Shown here: positions 40,887 through 49,090 of the stretch, in pieces | How the letters are laid out: each line of letters opens with the position of its first letter | Numbering within the stretch: position 1 is the first letter of the stretch | Assembly: GCF_039697315.1 (NCBI RefSeq) | Contig: NZ_CP155619.1 | Coordinates: forward strand, 2,418,001 to 2,482,000 | Reading direction: 5' to 3' | DNA: 64,000 nucleotides | Origin: Pseudomonas abietaniphila | GTDB taxonomy: Bacteria > Pseudomonadota > Gammaproteobacteria > Pseudomonadales > Pseudomonadaceae | Position numbers and translations under genes: made by a program | The notes under the pieces: generated by a model | The model's input: the letters and a program-made list of their open reading frames with translations, nothing else | The model's database searches: none | What the model was told of the DNA's origin: nothing

Positions 40887-41414
40887 ATGAGCTACAGCAA
40901 GATTCCGGCCGGTAAAGACCTGCCGAATGACATCTACGTCGCAATCGAGATCCCGGCCAACCACGCGCCGATCAAGTACGAAATCGACAAAGAAAGCGAC
41001 TGCCTGTTCGTTGACCGTTTCATGGCCACCCCGATGTTCTACCCGGCCAACTACGGTTTCATCCCGAACACTCTGGCGGACGACGGCGATCCCCTGGACG
41101 TGCTGGTTGTCACCCCGTACCCGGTCGCGCCAGGCTCGGTCATCCGTGCCCGTCCAGTCGGCGTGCTGAACATGACCGACGACGGCGGCGGCGACGCCAA
41201 AGTCATCGCCGTCCCACACGACAAGCTGTCCCAGCTGTACGTCGACGTGAAGGAATACACCGACCTGCCACCGCTGCTGATCCAGCAGATCGAGCACTTC
41301 TTTGCTAACTACAAAGACCTCGAAAAAGGCAAATGGGTGAAGATCGAAGGCTGGGCCGGCGCAGACGCTGCTCGCGAAGCCATCACCAAATCGGTCGCTG
41401 CCTACAAAGGCTGA
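40887..41414 (+). CDS. ppa: Inorganic pyrophosphatase
   Basis: Hydrolyses pyrophosphate to drive biosynthetic reactions. The 175-residue family I enzyme has [21 protein letters not shown], the DGDPLDVLV signature with metal-binding Asp residues, and the [15 protein letters not shown]-terminus. ATG 40887 follows an AAGGGGGC ribosome site. A strong hairpin follows the stop. Confidence 0.96.
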   Translation: MSYSKIPAGKDLPNDIYVAIEIPANHAPIKYEIDKESDCLFVDRFMATPMFYPANYGFIPNTLADDGDPLDVLVVTPYPVAPGSVIRARPVGVLNMTDDGGGDAKVIAVPHDKLSQLYVDVKEYTDLPPLLIQQIEHFFANYKDLEKGKWVKIEGWAGADAAREAITKSVAAYKG

Positions 41415-41428
41415 TCCGATTCGCTCGC

Positions 41429-41457
41429 TTCAGAACGCCCGCCTCGGGTGTTCTGAA
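41429..41457 (+). terminator. Hairpin after ppa
   Basis: TTCAGAACGCCCG-CCT-CGGGTGTTCTGAA: a 13-bp stem with one G.U pair and a 3-base loop, starting 14 bases after the stop. It lacks a T run. Confidence 0.6.
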
Positions 41458-41487
41458 GGGGCACCCCTCGGAAGTCGACTCATCCCC

Positions 41488-41511
41488 CTGTGGAAGCGAA
41501 TTCATTCGCGA
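41488..41511. repeat. Single REP unit (GAATTC flavour)
   Basis: TGTGGAAGCGAATTCATTCG occurs without a visible inverted partner. It lies in the 512-base gap between ppa and the repressor gene. The rest of that gap (about 41560-41870) is unusually AT-rich and carries no gene I can support. Confidence 0.65.
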
Positions 41512-41875
41512 TCGGCTGCGAAGCAGTCGCAAACCCTCCCCCTCCTCCGCTTTTGACGCCCCCTCGTCTTCAAACACCGTCTCAATTCCCCACTATTTCC
41601 CATTCAAATGTTTAATCACATCGACGTTCAAACAATTCGTTTACCCCAATAGAACACTTGCCTATTCAGGCAACAATCAGGGCGCTTATATTCATCAATA
41701 ACCCAACAACCCCCGCTCTAAAAAGCCAACCTCTGCAACGCCCCCGCAAAACCGCGACTCGTACGCCCATTCGAACACTGTTGAGCTCAAACAAAACAGT
41801 GAAAGAAACAACCTACAAACGCCATCAAACCCTGTAATCCCAAGACTTGATTACAACTTTGAAGCTCCACTCATT

Positions 41876-41907
41876 TGAACACTTCGTTCATTTAAACAAA
41901 TTTGAAC
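41876..41907 (+). promoter_or_regulatory. Operator palindromes upstream of the CI-like repressor
   Basis: TGAAC-ACTTC-GTTCA (41876-41890) and GTTCA-N12-TGAAC (41886-41907) share a central GTTCA arm. A further TTTGAA half-site lies at 41858. They end 19 bases before the ATG at 41927, fitting autorepression. Confidence 0.6.
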
Positions 41908-41926
41908 CTTCCGTAAACTTCGGGCC

Positions 41927-42649
41927 ATGAATACATCAGGTGATCGACTACGCGTCCTTCTGCGGGAGTGCCATCTCTCCGCCACAGACTTCGCCGCCAA
42001 CCGAAAGGTGACGCCGCAACACGTGAACAACTGGTTCAAACGCGGCATCCCCATGGCACGCATCGAAGAAATCGCCGAACTGCTCAGCGTCAACGGGCGC
42101 TGGCTGCGCACGGGCGAGGGCCCCAAACACCCGGGCGAAGAGCGCGGCAAACGCGGCTTGGGCGGCCTTGCGAAACTGCGCACGGAGCGCGGCGGCCGCG
42201 AAGAACTGGACATCCCGCTGTACACCGAACTGCCCACCCAGAACCCCGGCCAGACCACCGTCAGCGAAACGCCCAACCACCGCGTCAAACTCTCACGACG
42301 CATACTCGAAGCCATGGACGTCGAACTGCAAAACGCCATCTGCGTCGCCATGTTCGGCAACAGCATGGCCGACAAGATTCAGGACGGCTCCCTCATCGGC
42401 GTCGACCGAGGCCGCACCCACGTCATCGACGGCGAAATCTACGCCCTCGAACATGACGGCATGCTGCGCGTGAAATACCTCTACCGCCTCCCCGGCGGCG
42501 GCCTGCGCCTGCGCAGCCACAACGCCGCCGAATACCCCGACGAAATCTTCAGCGCCGAACAGATCCAGCAACAGAACATCCACGTCCTCGGCTGGATCTT
42601 CTGGTGGTCCACCCTCAACAACCGCCGCCACCCCGCGACAATGCCTTGA
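41927..42649 (+). CDS. CI/LexA-type transcriptional repressor with S24 peptidase-like domain
   Basis: The 240-residue protein has an N-terminal HTH (LLRECHLSATDFAANRKVTPQHVNNWFKRG, residues 11-40). A basic linker (KHPGEERGKRGLGG) follows, then a C-terminal S24 domain with catalytic Ser146 in FGNSMADKI and Lys183 in GMLRVKYLYR. No Ala-Gly or Cys-Gly cleavage dipeptide is visible in the linker (residues 60-140). No phage or tailocin genes lie next to it. The upstream palindromes suggest autoregulation. It may control genes elsewhere. Confidence 0.85.
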   Translation: MNTSGDRLRVLLRECHLSATDFAANRKVTPQHVNNWFKRGIPMARIEEIAELLSVNGRWLRTGEGPKHPGEERGKRGLGGLAKLRTERGGREELDIPLYTELPTQNPGQTTVSETPNHRVKLSRRILEAMDVELQNAICVAMFGNSMADKIQDGSLIGVDRGRTHVIDGEIYALEHDGMLRVKYLYRLPGGGLRLRSHNAAEYPDEIFSAEQIQQQNIHVLGWIFWWSTLNNRRHPATMP

Positions 42650-43492
42650 TGTACAAGGAAAAGGACAAATGGCACCGCATCAACGCTGGGCATCCGCCAC
42701 GAACATGAGTATCCTGCACGCCTTCGTTTCAACACCCCTCGGCTACCCGCGGAGGGGTGACCGACCAGGCAACGTCCCCGCGACCGCCTCGTCTACCTAA
42801 CAAGCGCCTCCTCGTAGCGCGCACTTTTGCGGATGGGTGCGGATAGCCAAAAACTAACCAAACCTGTCACCGAGAAGCCGGCCACAAGCCGGCTTTTTAA
42901 TGTCTGCAAGCCGCTCAAATTCGTCTTGACTGAGTCGTAGCCACTGCCCTTCCATGAGGATGAAGACTGGAACACCGAAATCGCCGTCGTCATCTAGCCC
43001 GACTTACACCTGATGCCGGAGAGCCGCCCAGCGTGACTGGCACCGTACCCGAACGTTCCGAGTCGTCTGGTTTTACTGCCGGTGCCCGGCAGATCGCGAG
43101 CAAGCTTGCTACTACGGCCTTCGGCCAGAATCAAAGGCGATCCAGCGTGCGATACACCAAACAATGACGCCAGTATTCCCTCCCTCCCCGCTTCACCTAT
43201 GCAAACTTTAAATAACCTCCCCTCAACTTAATTCGCTGTAAAAACCCCTGACATCCGTCCCTCTCTAGGGATAAGCCACCCTCGCGCGTTACACCCAACC
43301 CATTGATTCAAAAGCCACTCGCGTAAACCTCCGCTATTTAACCACTCGAAAATTTGTCCGCCTAAACCTCAAAACCAGCCCGCTCTGGCTCTTTGAATAA
43401 TTCCTGTTCCCTGCGTGTTCTCCTATCAATACCTGTCTGCACACCCTAATAAAAACACCGCCAGGGAAGGCCGTTTTTCAGAGTATTGCGCC
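42650..43492. other. 843-base region without a supported gene
   Basis: Between the repressor and the glycosyltransferase operon this stretch holds a terminator (42875-42898), one decayed REP (about 43094-43116) and an AT-richer 3' part (about 43190-43420) that probably contains the operon promoter. A 66-codon minus-strand frame at 42793-42993 runs through the terminator and is not supported. No JUMPstart (GGCGGTAG) motif was seen. Confidence 0.5.
42875..42898 (+). terminator. Intrinsic terminator, no adjacent gene
   Basis: AAGCCGGC-CACAA-GCCGGCTT followed by TTT: an 8-bp stem with a 5-base loop, 226 bases after the repressor stop on the same strand. It implies either a long 3' untranslated region or a small RNA ending here. 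Confidence 0.8.
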
Positions 43493-44518
43493 ATGGCCTT
43501 TTTTCCCTGTTTTCTGTCGGTGGTGTTTGTCGTTCGTAATCAGGCCGATGGGCTTGAGGGGATGTTGTGCGAGGCGACGGAGGTGATTGCGTCGATGGTG
43601 TCGGACTATGAGTTGATCATTGTCGACAACGCGTCGAGCGATGACAGCGTGGCGCAGTTGAAGCGGCTGACGGCTGAGGATGGGGTGGCGAATCTTCAGG
43701 TGTATGCGCTGACCAAGGAGGTCGATCTGGACACGGCGTCGTGGGTCGGTCTGGAGAATGCGCTGGGCGATTATGCGGTGGTGCTGGACCCGCTGGCGGA
43801 CGACATTGCGTTTTTGCCGAACATGCTGGAGCACGCGGCGCGGGGCGCGGATGTGGTGTTTGTCTGCAACACCGAACACACGCCGCAGCCTTTGTTGTAT
43901 CGCTTTGCCTTCAAGCTGTTTCACCGGGCGTATCGCTGGTGCAACGGGATTCACCTGGTCAAGGACGCGCCGCAGTTTCGGTTGCTGACCAAGAAGGTGA
44001 TCAATTTCATTCTGCAGCACCCTAAACCCACGATGATTTATCGGCATTTGCCGGCCACGGGCGGTTTTGCGCGCACGTGCCTGACGTATTCGGCGCCACC
44101 CAAGGCGCAACCGCGCAAGCACCTCGGGGAAAGTGTCGACCGGGGCATTCGGATGCTGGTGTCGAGCACGCGCGCGCCGATGCGGCTGGTGACGGCGCTG
44201 TCGTTGTTTGGCGCAGTCATGAACCTGCTGTATTGCGCGTATGTGGTCGGCATCGCGCTGTTCAAGACCGATGTGGCAGCGGGCTGGATCAGTCTGTCGT
44301 TGCAGGAGTCGGGGATGTTTTTCCTGATTTCGCTGGTGCTGCTAGTGCTCGGTGAATACATCCTGAACATGGGAAGTTTTTCCGGCGACGGGCCGCTGTA
44401 TTACATCGGGCAAGAGTTCACGAGTTGCCGGATGACCCGGCTTGAAAAGCTCAACGTCGAGGACGCTGCGCCAGTGATCAGCATGGCGAGAGCCTGGGGC
44501 GGAGAGCGCGCATCTTGA
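43493..44518 (+). CDS. Membrane-anchored family 2 glycosyltransferase (GtrB/ArnC-like)
   Basis: The 341-residue product has a cytoplasmic GT2 domain (SVVFVVRNQADGLEGML, ELIIVDNASSDDSV, VVLDPLADDIAFLP). Two membrane segments follow near residues 235-260 and 280-300. The C-terminal LVLGEYILNM...GPLYYIGQE pattern is typical of polyprenyl-phosphate glycosyltransferases such as GtrB and ArnC, which load a sugar onto undecaprenyl phosphate. The start is uncertain: ATG 43493 is preferred; a GTG at 43415 would add 26 residues. It is the first gene of a seven-gene operon; its stop overlaps the next start. Confidence 0.85.
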   Translation: MAFFPCFLSVVFVVRNQADGLEGMLCEATEVIASMVSDYELIIVDNASSDDSVAQLKRLTAEDGVANLQVYALTKEVDLDTASWVGLENALGDYAVVLDPLADDIAFLPNMLEHAARGADVVFVCNTEHTPQPLLYRFAFKLFHRAYRWCNGIHLVKDAPQFRLLTKKVINFILQHPKPTMIYRHLPATGGFARTCLTYSAPPKAQPRKHLGESVDRGIRMLVSSTRAPMRLVTALSLFGAVMNLLYCAYVVGIALFKTDVAAGWISLSLQESGMFFLISLVLLVLGEYILNMGSFSGDGPLYYIGQEFTSCRMTRLEKLNVEDAAPVISMARAWGGERAS

Positions 44519-45639
44519 TAAGCGATCCAGCGCCTTGCCATGAGGCGATCATCATTGGCGGCGGCTTCTACGGATCGGCGATTGCGATCCATCTGGCCCG
44601 ACAACGCGGTTTCAAGCGCATCGTTCTGTTGGAGCGCGAAGGCGGCTTGCTCAGGCGCGCGTCCTACAACAATCAGGCGCGCGTGCATAACGGCTATCAC
44701 TACCCGCGCAGCTTCACCACGGCCTATCGCAGCCGGGTCAACCTGCCGCGTTTCGTGGCCGACTGGCCCCAGGCGGTGAAGCGCGATTTCACCAAGCTGT
44801 ACGCGATTGCGCGGCACAACTCGAAGGTCACTGCGCGGCAGTTCGAACGGTTTTGCCGCGATATCGGTGCGCAGATCCGGCGAGCGGATTCAGCCGCCCA
44901 TGCGCTGTTCGAGCCGCGCTTGATAGAAGAGGTGTTTCAGGTTCAGGAGTACGCGTTCGACGCCACGCAACTGGCGCGGTGGGCCGTGCAGGAGCTTGAA
45001 GCATGCGGCGTGCAGGTGCGGTTGCTCACCCGCGCGACGGAGATCTATCAGGGCGCAGACCATACGCTGCAGGTGGTGACCGACAGCGAAGGCGGCCTTC
45101 AACGCCTGAGCTGCCGCTATCTGTTCAATTGCACGTACAGCGGCAGCAATCACTTCAACGGAGACTTTCCGGGGCTGGACACGGACCTGCGCCACGAGAT
45201 CACCGAAATGGCGCTGATGCAGATGCCGCCTGCCCTCGAAGGCCTTGGCGTGACCGTCATGGACGGGCCGTTCTTTTCGATGATGCCGTTTCCGTCCCGC
45301 GACCTGCACACCTTGTCCCACGTGCGTTTTACCCCGCATGTGCAGTGGGACGACGACAAGTCGATCAACCCTTACGACAAGCTCGCCCGGCACGAGCGCT
45401 CCAGTCGTGTCGAGCGAATGGTACGGGATGTCGGTCGTTATATTCCGGCGATCCTCGACTCGCGGCACAGGGACTCGCTGTACGAAGTCAAGACTGTGCT
45501 GGCGAAAAACGATCGCAACGACGGCAGGCCGATTCTGTTCGAGAAACACGCCAGCTTACCGGGCTGTTACTCGGTGCTCGGCGGCAAGATCGACAACATC
45601 TACGACGTGCTGGAGAAACTGGACAATGAAGTCTTTTGA
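44515..45639 (+). CDS. FAD-dependent oxidoreductase (DAO family)
   Basis: The 374-residue flavoprotein has the dinucleotide-binding motif IIIGGGFYGSAIAIHLARQ at residues 12-30, followed by ERE and the conserved ARVHNGYHYPRS segment. The C-terminal GGKIDNIYDVLEKL completes the FAD site. DAO-family enzymes oxidise C-N or C-OH bonds; in this operon a sugar or amino-sugar intermediate is a reasonable substrate. The start is TTG 44515, overlapping the previous stop (TTGA), with GGAGAG upstream; no ATG fits. It overlaps the next gene by 14 bases. Confidence 0.82.
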   Translation: MISDPAPCHEAIIIGGGFYGSAIAIHLARQRGFKRIVLLEREGGLLRRASYNNQARVHNGYHYPRSFTTAYRSRVNLPRFVADWPQAVKRDFTKLYAIARHNSKVTARQFERFCRDIGAQIRRADSAAHALFEPRLIEEVFQVQEYAFDATQLARWAVQELEACGVQVRLLTRATEIYQGADHTLQVVTDSEGGLQRLSCRYLFNCTYSGSNHFNGDFPGLDTDLRHEITEMALMQMPPALEGLGVTVMDGPFFSMMPFPSRDLHTLSHVRFTPHVQWDDDKSINPYDKLARHERSSRVERMVRDVGRYIPAILDSRHRDSLYEVKTVLAKNDRNDGRPILFEKHASLPGCYSVLGGKIDNIYDVLEKLDNEVF

Positions 45640-47125
45640 TCTGCCGCGTATCGCCCCGGCGCTCGTCCTGCCCATCGCAATCGCGGTGCTGGCGAGCCTG
45701 TTCCTGACCCTCGCCACACGCTCGATCTGGATCGACGAAGCGATGCTGCTCAAGGACATCATCGCCTTGCGCAGCCCTGCCGAATTTCTCAAACCCCTGC
45801 CTTATTACGATCAGGCCGAGCCGGTGCTGGCGTCGCTGTTTTTCAAGGGAATCATGTGGCTGTTTCACTACAACATCGAGCCTTTGCGGCTGTCGGTCCT
45901 GGCGCTGTCGTGCGTACTCATCTCGCCGATGTTCGTGGTGTTTCGGCAATACCGCTGGGGCGCGGTGGTGTTTCTGTTGGCGCTGATCGGCCACTCGTTT
46001 TCGATAGGGCTGTTTCTGACCGAGCTCAAGCATTACTTCCTGGAAGTGTCGGTGAGCTTTCTGGCGATCTTCGCGCTGTGGCAGGCCGAGGAGCATGACA
46101 ACCTTTATTGGCCGATCGTGATGGCCGCGCTGCTGAGCGTGCTCGGCTTCTCGACGCTGATCGTCTCGGGTGCGCTGCTGGTGTATGCGTTTCTGCGGCT
46201 CGCGTTTCGGCCGTGGGATGAACGTGGCAAGGCGACGATGGCCGCGCTCTTCGCCTCGGCATTGATCGTCGTCGCGGCGTACGCCTACATGAAGTACCTG
46301 ACGGTGTACCAGCTGGGCAACTACGACGATTACTACTCGACCTCGCCGCTGGGCTCTCTGGGCGTGTTGAAGGAGGCGATTCTTGGCGCGTACGGCAAGG
46401 CGTTGCTGATCGTGTCGGCCGTGGCCAACGTTGCGCTGCTGTTCACCCACAAGCGCGGCTTCGTGTTCACGCTGAACCTGTTTTTCATCGGCATTCTGGT
46501 GGTGGTGATTGTCGGCAGAATCGTCGGGTTCTATCCGGCGACCTATCCGCGTCATGTGGTCTGGCTGGTGCCCTTCAGCATGACCCTCGCCTGCTGCGCG
46601 GTGCTGGAGTTCACCGCCAGCCCGTCTCGCCCGCTCAAGGCGTTGGGTCTGGTGTTGCTGGTGTTGATGACGCTGCAGGCTGGCAAGGCCTGTTACAACA
46701 ACGTCAAGGGCGTGAACTACGAATACGTCGACAACAACGCGCTGTACGAGCACGTCGCACAAATGCCGCCCACCGAGTTTCTGGTGTACCCCGACGCTCA
46801 ACCCTCGCTGGAGTACTACACGTTGCTGGACCCGCGCCTGAGCAAGCATCAGTACGTGCGTGTGTACGACGAAATCACCAAAGCCCGCGACCCGAACATG
46901 GGCAGGGTCGAGTACCAGGACTCGCTCGCCGAACTGCTGCGGCAGCGGCCCTCCCGGGATTTTTCCGTGCTGGTGTCCCACGTCAACCTGGACAAGGACA
47001 TCAGCGGCCGAGGCAAGGCGCTGGAAGCCGAAATCAATCGACTCAACTGCTCCTACACCTCGTATTTCTACGTCTACAACGCCCAACTGATCCGGGTACA
47101 TTGCCCGCTGGATGCGCAATTATGA
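45626..47125 (+). CDS. GT-C-type membrane glycosyltransferase (ArnT/GtrC-like)
   Basis: The 499-residue protein has about ten hydrophobic segments and a hydrophilic C-terminal domain from about residue 360. The Asp-Glu pair in TRSIWIDEAM (Asp37-Glu38), in the first periplasmic loop, matches the catalytic motif of GT-C enzymes. These transfer sugars from polyprenyl phosphate to an acceptor on the periplasmic face. FKGIMWLFHYNIEPLRLS and FYPATYPRHVVWLVPF lie at loop positions. I chose ATG 45626, inside the end of the preceding gene; the longer frame is antisense-like read-through. The acceptor is unknown. Confidence 0.8.
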   Translation: MKSFDLPRIAPALVLPIAIAVLASLFLTLATRSIWIDEAMLLKDIIALRSPAEFLKPLPYYDQAEPVLASLFFKGIMWLFHYNIEPLRLSVLALSCVLISPMFVVFRQYRWGAVVFLLALIGHSFSIGLFLTELKHYFLEVSVSFLAIFALWQAEEHDNLYWPIVMAALLSVLGFSTLIVSGALLVYAFLRLAFRPWDERGKATMAALFASALIVVAAYAYMKYLTVYQLGNYDDYYSTSPLGSLGVLKEAILGAYGKALLIVSAVANVALLFTHKRGFVFTLNLFFIGILVVVIVGRIVGFYPATYPRHVVWLVPFSMTLACCAVLEFTASPSRPLKALGLVLLVLMTLQAGKACYNNVKGVNYEYVDNNALYEHVAQMPPTEFLVYPDAQPSLEYYTLLDPRLSKHQYVRVYDEITKARDPNMGRVEYQDSLAELLRQRPSRDFSVLVSHVNLDKDISGRGKALEAEINRLNCSYTSYFYVYNAQLIRVHCPLDAQL

Positions 47126-47904
47126 GCAACGGTCTGATCGGCTTCACCGGTTTTGTCGGCTCGACCCTGATGCGTCAGGCGCGATTCGACGCGCTCTTTC
47201 GCTCGACCACTATCCACGAGATCGAGGGGCGCACGTTTGACACGCTGGTCTGCGCGGGGGCTTCGGCGCAGAAGTGGATCGCCAATCGCGAGCCCGAGGC
47301 CGACCGCAAACGCATCGAGAACCTCATCGATCATCTGCGCACCGTGCGCTGCAAGACCTTCGTTCTGATCAGCACCGTGGACGTGTTCCATACCCCTATC
47401 GGTGTGGATGAAGACTCGCTCGTGGATGAGGTCGGCCTGCATGCCTACGGCATGAATCGGCGCCTGCTGGAGTGTTTCGTCGAGGACTTTTTTCCACGTC
47501 ATCTGATCGTGCGTCTGCCAGGGCTGGTCGGTCCGGGACTGCGCAAAAACGTGATTTACGATTTCCTCAACGAGAACAATCTGACGGCCATCGACAGCCG
47601 CGGCCTCTTCCAGTTTTACCCGATGGTCAACCTCGCGTGCGACATCCAGATCGCCCTCAATGCAGGCCTGAAGCTGGTTCACCTGTGCGCCGAGCCGATT
47701 ACGGTCGCCGAGGTCGCAGAGCAAGGGTTCGGCGTTCCGTTCGACAACGTGCGCGGGGTCATGGCCGCGCGGTATTCGATGCAGACCTGTCATGCGGCGC
47801 TGTACGGTGCCCGGGGCCGTTATCAGTACAGCGCCCGGGAAACGTTGCAGGCGGTGCGCGCATATGCGCAATCGGAACCGCGCTCGATGGGAGTGAAAGC
47901 ATGA
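47122..47904 (+). CDS. NAD-dependent epimerase/dehydratase-like protein
   Basis: The 260-residue extended SDR-like protein has an N-terminal GFTGFVGSTLM nucleotide loop, LISTVDVFHTP in the catalytic-Ser/Thr strand, and RLPGLVGPGLRKNVIYDF. The usual Tyr-x3-Lys pair reads YGMNR (Tyr109, Arg113), so the Lys is replaced by Arg. It is shorter than typical sugar epimerases (about 310-340). It may be an epimerase with altered chemistry, or a binding protein. It begins with ATGA overlapping the GT-C stop. Confidence 0.78.
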   Translation: MSNGLIGFTGFVGSTLMRQARFDALFRSTTIHEIEGRTFDTLVCAGASAQKWIANREPEADRKRIENLIDHLRTVRCKTFVLISTVDVFHTPIGVDEDSLVDEVGLHAYGMNRRLLECFVEDFFPRHLIVRLPGLVGPGLRKNVIYDFLNENNLTAIDSRGLFQFYPMVNLACDIQIALNAGLKLVHLCAEPITVAEVAEQGFGVPFDNVRGVMAARYSMQTCHAALYGARGRYQYSARETLQAVRAYAQSEPRSMGVKA

Positions 47905-48737
47905 AGCTGGCCATCTCCAACATTGCCTGGGACATCGTCGAGGACCAGGCCATCGCCGCGTTGCTCAGGCGCTATGGGGTCGATGCCATCGATGTCGCGC
48001 CAGGCAAATACTTCCCCGACCCAGTGGCGGCAACCAAGCGCCAGATCGCGGAGGTGCGCGACGCGTGGGCGGACCGGGGCATCGACATCACCGGCATGCA
48101 AGCGTTGCTGTTCGGCACCCAAGGCTTGAACGTGTTCGGTTGCGCCGCCAGTCAGGCGTCGATGCTGCAACACTTGAGCGAGGTCTGTCGTATCGGTGCC
48201 GGACTGGGCGCCACCCGACTGGTGTTCGGCTCGCCAAAGAACCGAGACCGCAACGGCCTGAGCGATCGGGAAGCTCAGGACATCGCGGTGCCGTTCTTCC
48301 GTTCGCTCGGCGACATCGCCCAGGATTACGCACTGGCGTTTTGTCTGGAGCCGAACCCCGAGTGCTACGGCGCCAACTTCATGACCGATACCCCGTCAAC
48401 GGCGCAAGTCGTGCGCGAGGTCGATCACCCGAACATTTTCATGCAGCTGGACACCGGTTCTCTGACGATCAATGGCGAAGATCCTTTCGCGGTGCTGAAA
48501 GAAAACGCTGACCTGATCGGCCATGTACACGCCAGCGAACGAGATCTTCTGACACTCGGCGACGGCGATACCGCACACGCCGACATGGCGGCCGCGATCA
48601 GCCGCTACCTGCCGGATCACGTCGTCAGCATCGAAATGCTGCCCAACCGGGTCGAACCGCATCTGGAGACCGTCGAGCGAGCATTGAATGTGGCCATCCA
48701 GCATTACCGTGCAGAAGTCACGGGGCAACAGCCATGA
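47901..48737 (+). CDS. Sugar phosphate isomerase/epimerase (xylose-isomerase-like TIM barrel)
   Basis: The 278-residue AP-endonuclease-2-like TIM-barrel protein begins MKLAISNIAWDIVEDQAI. It has the metal-site pattern of the family: Glu in CLEPNPECYGANFM, Asp/His in FMQLDTGSLTING, the LIGHVHASERDLL segment and the Glu in VSIEMLPN. It probably isomerises or epimerises a sugar or keto-sugar. The start overlaps the previous stop (ATGA). Confidence 0.85.
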   Translation: MKLAISNIAWDIVEDQAIAALLRRYGVDAIDVAPGKYFPDPVAATKRQIAEVRDAWADRGIDITGMQALLFGTQGLNVFGCAASQASMLQHLSEVCRIGAGLGATRLVFGSPKNRDRNGLSDREAQDIAVPFFRSLGDIAQDYALAFCLEPNPECYGANFMTDTPSTAQVVREVDHPNIFMQLDTGSLTINGEDPFAVLKENADLIGHVHASERDLLTLGDGDTAHADMAAAISRYLPDHVVSIEMLPNRVEPHLETVERALNVAIQHYRAEVTGQQP

Positions 48738-49090
48738 AATGGGCGATTCTGATTTTGGGGATTCTCTCCAACGCCTCTGCCAGTGTGCTGGTGAAGATGG
48801 CAATGATGCCGCCCCGTCGGTTTCCTTCGCTTAGCGCGCCGCTTGAAGCCCTGAGCAACTGGCCGTTCTGGGTCGGCCTTGGCCTGTACGGCACTGCGTT
48901 TCTGCTTTATGCCGCCGCCCTCGCCCGCTTGCCGCTGAACATCGCGCACCCGGTGCTGACCGCCGGTGCCGTGGCCGCCGTGGCCTGTTCTTCGATCCTG
49001 ATTTTTCGTGAAACCTTCTACTGGACGACAGCGGCCGGCATCCTGCTGGTTATCGCGGGCGTCGCCCTGATCACTGCGCGGGTGGCCTGA
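48734..49090 (+). CDS. Small EamA/SMR-like membrane protein (possible lipid-linked sugar flippase subunit)
   Basis: The 118-residue protein has four predicted membrane segments (about residues 2-20, 46-66, 74-92 and 96-116). The sequence LNIAHPVLTAGAVAAVACSSILIFRE is SMR/EamA-like and contains the membrane Glu of the family. In the arn and gtr systems similar small proteins (ArnE/ArnF, GtrA) flip undecaprenyl-phosphate sugars, so a flippase role fits; drug efflux is the alternative. It overlaps both neighbours (ATGA before it, TGATG after). Confidence 0.78.
   Translation: MKWAILILGILSNASASVLVKMAMMPPRRFPSLSAPLEALSNWPFWVGLGLYGTAFLLYAAALARLPLNIAHPVLTAGAVAAVACSSILIFRETFYWTTAAGILLVIAGVALITARVA

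Noticed and set aside
41927..42649. Prophage or tailocin remnant
   Set aside because: Only the repressor is present; no integrase, lysis or structural gene was found on either side within the window.
42793..42993. 66-codon minus-strand frame after the repressor
   Set aside because: It reads through the intrinsic terminator, has no ribosome site and no recognisable family.
42650..43492. JUMPstart/ops element before the glycosylation operon
   Set aside because: No GGCGGTAG motif was found in the region.
45488..47119. 543-codon minus-strand frame opposite the GT-C gene
   Set aside because: Gln/His/Arg-rich antisense shadow; the plus-strand protein has clear membrane segments and family motifs.
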